A DNA stretch of 64,000 nt from Cycas panzhihuaensis (taxonomy: Eukaryota; Cycadophyta). A model generated the notes under the pieces. It saw only the letters and a program-made list of their open reading frames with translations. It was not told where the DNA came from and did not search any database. The stretch covers positions 21,886,001-21,950,000 of the forward strand of contig CM041465.1 in the NCBI GenBank assembly GCA_023213395.1, in the 5' to 3' direction. How positions within the stretch are numbered: position 1 is the stretch's first letter; the number at the start of each line of letters is the position of its first letter. The translations under genes were made by a program, and so were the position numbers. Positions 57,801 through 64,000 of this stretch are shown here, one piece after another.

Positions 57801-58062
57801 TCCAGAATGGGAGGGCCTTTTTTGAGATTAGTCAAGAAACCAAGGAGATCCCTCTTCCACCACTAACTTTGAATCGAGAAGGTGTTACCTGGAAGGGAGT
57901 TTATTCACCATTTGTGGGTCCTCGAACCTGCATTCTAATGTAGGATGCCCTTTATGGGTGATCTCTCTCTCTTTCTCTTGTAGGTCCTTAGCCAAAAAAT
58001 TATTAATCATGTTGGCTCGATCTCACTCAAGTCCAGTGATCCCCCTTAAAGGTGCGATTCCA
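54804..58062 (+). repeat. 5' LTR of element E
   Basis: 3259 bp, starting TATTTCC (TG to TA) and ending GATTCCA. Homologous along its length to the A/B LTR. TTTAAAAA at 55523-55530 corresponds to the TATA box of the other LTRs. Confidence 0.87.
55337..55393 (+). repeat. Short repeats of about 20 bp upstream of LTR promoter
   Basis: Three imperfect units: GTAAACTCTGCAGTACCAC, CAAACTTCACGATACTA and CAAAGTTTGCCATAG. The A/B LTR has a similar cluster at 10905-10950. They lie about 130-190 bp before the TATA-like motif. Confidence 0.5.
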
Positions 58063-58063
58063 T

Positions 58064-58083
58064 TGGCGACCATACTGGGGACT
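58064..58083 (+). promoter_or_regulatory. Primer binding site of E
   Basis: TGGCGACCATACTGGGGACT begins one base after the LTR end. It is the least decayed form in the window and resembles primer sites of Ogre/Tat elements; the tRNA was not assigned. Confidence 0.75.
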
Positions 58084-58316
58084 CACTAGTAAGGGATTTA
58101 TCCTTCTCCCATGATCTATTGGTGCTATCTCTCTTTCAATAGATCTCCTCAATTTGTTGGGTAAACCCTAATGCTTGTCACCTTACTTTTCCTCTTTTCT
58201 TCCAACCTTTAGGAGGGGCTTGTATGCGATGATTTTCCCATCATTTATGAGGCCTCCCTCCTTCATAGGAAGACTACCCTTACTATCCCCTTCCTTCATC
58301 ATATTCTGATTGGACC
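58084..58316 (+). other. Leader of E
   Basis: Non-coding stretch from the primer site to the gag start, alignable with B 13895-14102 and D 49362-49133. No separate feature seen. Confidence 0.6.
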
Positions 58317-60240
58317 ATGGAAGGATTTCCTTTGGATTGGGTGTATCACGCCTATGTCTTTGAATCCCATGAACCATCCACTTCTTTCCAAGGGCCCACC
58401 CAAGAGGGTAAGGACCCTAGTTTTACCTGGGTGACCAAGAACACCCACAAGTCCATCACCTCTCCACTCATGAGGTGGAGGCATCTTCTCCCTTGGAGTA
58501 CTACCACCTTGGTGGCAATCCTTATGGGGACCACCCCATGGGGTCCGCTTCATATGAAGACCCTTCAACCTTATATGATCATGCTGATACCCCTCCCATG
58601 GATGTGGTGGAGGATCTTAACTAGTGCTTTTAAGTTGCTAAGCTCCAATCATATCCTAAGTGGTTAGGCAGCATCTTGTGAAGCATAGCGCTTCCTTCCT
58701 CCACATGCACACTTCCATATCCATCCCATTTCACTCCTTTATCCACAACGAGGGCCTCCCTTAATGTGTCTTCTTCTCCTTGTGGTTCATATTCCTTAGG
58801 GACCACCCAAGTTATACCTTCTTCCCAACTTGGGTTGACCATGCCTCCCTCTAGTCAAACAACTGCACCTCAACTGACTATAGTCTATCTACCTCTTGTT
58901 AGACATAGGGGACCTACTTGCATCCCTACTTCTAGCCACATGGAGCCTGCCCCCACACATTCCCAAGCTCAACTAAGGGATCCTTCCCTTTTCATGCCCC
59001 TCGGGTATACTTCCCAACCATGGGGGAATGGTAAGAGGAATTCCCTTTCTATTTATGGGGTGGACCCTTTGCATCAATATGGTGTCGTGCCACCTACAGT
59101 TCACCCGTATGGGCAAAATCTAGTTCCACACCCTTCAATTCCATCCTCTTATGTTCTCTCTCATGTTGTTCCTTCACAAGGAGGGTAATCTCCCTCCCAA
59201 GGTGCCCTCTCTCAAGCCCCTTCTAACAAGGGGTGTACCCTCAAGGGGGAATAGGTCCCTCGTACCCATCCACTCCTCTCCTAATACCTTCACATGTGGG
59301 ATTTATTTACCCCTACCAAGTGGGAGGAAACCTATATCCCCTTCTGAGCCAAGTCTCTTAAGGAGGATTTGGTCAACCTTGGCCACCTCCTCCTCCACCT
59401 TTCGTTGATCCTATGGTCCAATGAAAGGCATGCCCCTTTATGGATTATAGATCAGCCCCTTTATCCATTGAGGTGCTAAGAACTAACTTACTGCCTCACC
59501 TTCCTGAGGTCCCCAAATTTGACAGGACCTCATCTTAAGACCCATGGAGCATGTTAGAAGTTTTTCTATGGCATGCATCAATTATTGGGTGTACGACCAT
59601 ATCCTAATAAAACTTTTCCCATGTTCTTTCTAAGGCGATTTCCTTAAATGGTTCTATCACCTTCTTGCACACTCTATTCACTCATTCTAGTAACTCATTG
59701 ATGAATTCATCAATTATTTTGAAGTAGCTTGTCGTTTCAAGAGCAGAATAAAGGCTCTCCTGTCTCTTAAATAAGGCCATAATAAGATGAATCATGACTT
59801 TGTGAGACACTTCCATGATCTTCTCCATTCCAAAAAGGCAACCTTGCTCAAGGAGTTAAAGGGAGATCTTTTTGTTAATGCCCTTTGCCTTAAAGTCCAT
59901 GTTAAGGTCCTCAAGATGGAGGCAACAACATGCGACTCTACTATAGCCAAGTGCTTAGCTCTTAACGCCATTTAGATCCATACAAGTCTCAAGAAGCTTT
60001 TAGGTCCTTACAATGGCATGAGGCACCTCCTCCACCTCATGAAACTAAAATCCAGCAACCTCTTAGGTCTTTATCTCATCCAAAAGAGAAGACCTTGGAC
60101 CCCTTAACCTCTGCTATGCATTCTTTCTAATGTGCAATGAAGGAGATTAAACTTCAAGCCCTTTCATCACCCACTTCCCATAAATTTGTATACTAATCTC
60201 CTCAAGCCACACCTACCAAGGGTGGAAATACCCAGTCTTC
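58317..60240 (+). pseudogene. gag: Gag N-terminal and capsid region of E
   Basis: It starts MEGFPLDWVYHAYV. A long Pro/Ser/Thr-rich section follows. The capsid core at about 59500-59975 includes NHDFVRHFHDLLHSKKATLL, LKGDLFVNALCLKVHVKVLK and STIAKCLALNAI. Frames change twice (near 58.7 and 59.5 kb), so two or more indels are present. Confidence 0.8.
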
Positions 60241-62270
60241 TTAAATAAGGAAGCTAGATTCATCCTTAGAGAAGAAGTGGTGTTTCGTTCATGGGGAGTG
60301 ATTTCACAAGGACTCACAATGTAGGGCCTAACATCCCAAAGCTGCCCCACAATGTGACTCCTCTCCCAAATGGGTGTCTAGACCCAACCTAGACCAACTT
60401 GTCGACAAGGATCCCTTCCTCAAACATGGAGAACGTGATTACAACACTCAACAAAAAGGGAAATAAAACAAAGAAATATCCCCTAACCCTTGCCCTACAT
60501 AAGCTAAGGAGAAGGGTGTAAGAAACTCCTCCTCTTCTTCTGGTTCCCCCAATCGCCAAACTCCTTTCCCCTCTCAATCCCAACACAAGGGAAAGAGGGT
60601 TATTCAAATGCTTGAGACCGTACCCATATATGCCTTAACTTGGTCCCAAATAGCTAAAGAAGCAATATGTTCTTCTTCTTCTACTCCTCATCTCGATCCT
60701 CCTCTAGAGACCCCTCCTTTGGAGATCCCTCTGCTTCCCAAGACTATTCCTGTGTGCCCCAATTGTTACAATTTTCGAAGGGCATTTGCCCAACCTACTA
60801 CAAAGGGAAAGCCCTTCTCCATCATTGATGAGCTTCACACTATGGCTATGGGGATGTCTATGATGGACGTCTTGAAAAGTTGTCTTAACTAACATACCCT
60901 TCTTTTAGAGACTTTGGGATTAGTTGATACATCTGTTCATGCCTTGGGTATTGCCCTAAGTCAAGAACCTGTCATCTCCTTCTATCCTAAAGATCTCCCC
61001 CTAGCTAGTGAAAGGGAACATCAATGGTACTACCCCTTTACCATAACCATAGACACATCTAAATGCACTCTTCAAAGGACCATTGTAGATAATGGTTCTT
61101 CTATCAATGCTATGCCCTTGTGCATCATGCAAGAGCTTAGTATATTAGCCCTCAAATTGGTCCCATGGCATTGTTAAGGCTACGATGGTAGTGAAAAGAC
61201 ACCCTTGGGGTTGGTTTCCATTCCCCTCACCCTCGCGGATAAAACTATCCTTGTCGATATCATAGTCCTTAATGTGGATATGGACTATAACCTCTTATTG
61301 GAATGCCCATGGCTTGACCAAATGGGAGACATGTGCTCATCCTATTGGAGGCAACTTAAATTTGTTTATGAGGGGCAAATGAAGGTTGTCTCCTGGGAGC
61401 CTCCTCCCACCAGACAATCTTGTCAAGCAGCTTGTGATAAGGTGAAGGGCAATAAGGTCTCCTCTACCCATTCTTCTGCTTACTCTATCGACATTCCTAG
61501 TTCATCTTAGCTAGAAGAAGGCCCTTCCTCTTCTTCCTCAAACCTTATCAGTTTTGCCCCTATTATTATAGGGAGTTATGGATAGCTCGCCATGCTTAGC
61601 GATGATGAGTCTGACAGTAAAGAGAAGGATATTCCTCATCCCATATCCCTCTTAAATACCAGTAGGAGGTGCCCTCTTCATTTCAAGACCCAACCTAAAG
61701 CCTCTTCCATTGAGGAGCCCAATTTTCCTCTTGGGTCGTATGTCATTGCTCCTGTCTCCCATATAATTTCCCAGACCACCTCATCCTCCACTTCATCGAC
61801 CTCCTTAATTGATGAGGCTAGGGAACCTCTTATCACCCATCATGAGATGTTGCTTTTTGACTCTTCTGAAGAGTCTCTTGATTATGTGGAGTGGTGAATA
61901 GATCGATATGGCCCCACCACTCCTACTTCTCAGCCCTCGTCTTCCTGAAATATCGTTATCCATGGAATAGACTTCTTTAAGGATGATGCAGCCTTACTAG
62001 AGCACTTAGCAGGCTCCATGCCCAATCTCCCTCCTAGTCACTGTAAATTTGGTCACCAAAAGATCTTAGCCATTGGGTCACCCTTAACTAACCCAAACTC
62101 ATCCTCTTCCTCTTCGTCCCCTCCTATTGACTTGGCCCCCCTTCACTTCGAGGAAGGGAATTCCATGTATATGGGGGCAACCAAAGACATCATCCTTGCT
62201 CTCAGTAAGGTCATAAAGATGGGAGTGAAATGTACCCTAGATGAAATAAAGGAATACACCCTTCTTTCAA
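60241..62270 (+). pseudogene. pol: Nucleocapsid knuckle, protease and linker of E
   Basis: The CHHC knuckle at 60281-60322 reads CFVHGE-FHKDSQC (C-x2-H-x4-H-x4-C) with one TGG-to-TGA stop inside. KGKPFSIIDELHTMAMGMSM and QWYYPFTITIDTSKCTLQRT lead to IVDNGSSINAMPLCIMQEL (about 61082-61140), with the catalytic Asp at 61088-61090. VDMDYNLLLE and a Ser-rich linker follow, then LAPLHFEEGNSMYMGATKDI. A one-base deletion near 62268 ends the frame. Confidence 0.85.
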
Positions 62271-63620
62271 AGAATTCTATGACGTTTTCACATGGGACTA
62301 CTTTGATATGAAGGGAATAGACCCTTCTATCATCACCCACAACCTCACTACCATTCCAGGTACTTGCCTCGTGTGACAAAAATAGCACCCTCTTTACCCA
62401 AAACTTTTAGCTACCATAAAGATGGAGGTTGAGAAACTCTTAGATGTAGGGTTAATCACTTCCATCGACTACCCCAAATGGGTCTCAAACATTGTTCCCA
62501 TTGCTAAAAAGAATGGAATGATTTAGATATACATTGACTTTCATTGTATTAATAACGTATGTCCTAAAGATAACTTTCCTCTCCCCTTCATCAATCAAAT
62601 CATTGACTAGAATATTGGGTTTGAATTCATGACCTTAATGGATATATTTTTAGGATATAACCAAATCTAGATCTCCCTTGAAGACTACCATAAAATGGCC
62701 TTCACCATGCCTTAGGGCACCTTCACCTATAAGGTGATGCCCTTTGGGCTTAAGAATGCAGGTGTCACTTATAAAAGGGCGATGCAATTTTTCTTTCATG
62801 ACCTTATTAACCAAACCCTTGAGATTTTCATGGATGACATGATGGGTCTCTCATGCATTAGGGCCCAACATCCTAACAATTTACAAGCTATCTTTACCTG
62901 ATGCCACAAATACTATGTAAGTCTAAACCCACTTAAATGTGTATTTGTCATGATATCTAGTAAACCCCTTGGATTCCTTGTTTTGAAATAAGGTATCTAA
63001 ATCAAACCTGACAAAGTCAAGGCCATCCTTGACATGCCTCCTCCCAAGACCCAATGATAAATCAAGTCATTCTTGGGTAGATTAGGTTTTCTTAGGCGTT
63101 TCTTAGTGAACTTTTCCATAAATATAAAACCTTTTACTAACCTATTAAAGATAGGGACCCCATTTATTTGGTCTTTTAAGGCCCAAGAAGCCTTCAAGGA
63201 GGTCAAGAGATCCTTGGTTTATACCACAACTTTGGCTCCCTCTCTCTTCTATAGACCTTTCATCCTTTATACCTCAGCCACTGATGAATCCTTGGGTGCT
63301 AAGAAGGAATGCCTCTCCTTGGTGTATAGTACCAAGAAGTTTAGGTACTACTTGATCAGAAACACTACTTGAGTGATCATCTAATCTAATCCCTTGAGGT
63401 ATTTACTAACCCAATCTGACTTGATAGGTAGGATCGACAAGTGGGTCATCCTCCTTCAGGAATTTGATCTCCAAATTATTAATAGGAAATCAAAGATAGG
63501 GATGGTGGTTGCCGAACAACTAGCTGACACCCCTATCCCAAACTATTATGATGCTCCTATTAATGATTCTTTGCCTGATGAGCCTATTTTGGTTATTTAG
63601 GATTCGTCTCCCTATCCACT
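62271..63620 (+). pseudogene. pol: RT and shortened RNase H of E
   Basis: RT has SIDYPKWVSNIVPIAKKNGM, LMDIFLGYNQI, VMPFGLKNAG and the intact catalytic IFMDDMMGLS (about 62827-62856), so both Asp are present. Stops are mainly TAG at Gln/Trp positions. RNase H begins PFILYTSATDESLGA and jumps to KKECLSLVYSTKKFRYY. B has about 35 more residues between these points, so E carries an in-frame deletion of about 105 bp near 63300 that removes central RNase H residues. Confidence 0.85.
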
Positions 63621-64000
63621 GATTGATAGTGAGTAGTATGGGGATATTGTATGATACCTTGTTAAGCAGCAATATTGCCACAATGCTAGTGATAAGGCAA
63701 GGTCACACATTCGAGCTACTGCTAGGTAATACTTCCTCATGAGAGAGGTATTGTACAAGAGGTCCTATAATGGGATCCTTCTCCGCTACATCAATATCGA
63801 TGAGGTGGGCTAAATACTTAATGAATGCCATAACGACATTTACGGGGGTCATTTTGGGGGGCCAATTCATGGTGCAAAGGATCCTTCACATGGGCTATTA
63901 TTGGTCGTCCCTCTTCAAGGATGCCTATGCTTATGCCTTGCAATGTCATAGGTGTTAAGAGCACGCCAACATCATCCATTTACCTTTTGAGGCCTTGTAC
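63621..64000 (+). pseudogene. pol: Integrase N-terminus of E, cut by window end
   Basis: The frame around 63650-63760 reads ASDKARSHIRATAR-YFLMRE, then ILNECHNDIYGGHFGG and KDAYAYALQCHRC-EHANIIH, the His/Cys zinc-binding N-terminus. A one-base shift lies near 63850. The catalytic core lies outside the window. Confidence 0.8.

Larger units (their letters stand above)
54804..64000 (+). mobile_element. Tat-like gypsy element E, 5' part, truncated by window end
   Basis: LTR, intact-looking primer site, gag, PR, RT, RNase H and the beginning of integrase, in plus orientation. It is the best-preserved coding copy: from 60608 to 62260 a single frame has only a few stops. It is inserted in C. Confidence 0.88.

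Overview
The window is a block of nested, decayed LTR retrotransposons from a plant nuclear genome, and I found no host gene, tRNA, rRNA, organellar or bacterial gene in it. The two Ty1/copia elements and five copies of one Ty3/gypsy family have plant-type domains, tRNA primer sites, polypurine tracts and 5-bp target duplications. Element size (about 18 kb with 3.2-3.5 kb LTRs), nesting depth and heavy C-to-T decay suggest a large, methylated, repeat-rich genome, probably a seed plant. I cannot name the species.

The gypsy family is Tat-like. Its order, pieced together from the copies, is LTR, primer site, gag (with a CHHC knuckle), protease, RT, RNase H, integrase, a long 3' region, polypurine tract, LTR. 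The 3' region holds a second RNase H (aRNH type) in sense, and an ANTISENSE two-exon gene with a plant-mobile-domain-like N-terminus, an acidic middle and a coiled-coil C-terminus. I call the copies A to E.

Layout: 1-10379, 3' region of copy A (+), split by Copia-1 (2617-7946, +). 10380-13874, one LTR that serves both as the 3' LTR of A and the 5' LTR of B. 13875-20779, gag-pol of copy B (+), cut at the end of integrase by copy C. 20780-54803, copy C (-): 3' LTR, aRNH and antisense gene, the latter split by copy D. 26679-52695, copy D (-), complete with both LTRs, its integrase split by Copia-2 (35139-42731, -). 54804-64000, copy E (+), inserted in C and running off the right edge. The deepest nesting is B, then C, then D, then Copia-2.

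Every coding region carries stop codons. In Copia-1 all of gag-pol remains in one frame with about 27 stops, nearly all readable as CAG/CAA to TAG/TAA, TGG to TAG or CGA to TGA, as expected from deamination of methylated cytosine. The most interesting content is the antisense spliced gene, whose GT-AG intron sits at the same place and phase in all three copies seen and restores the frame in each.
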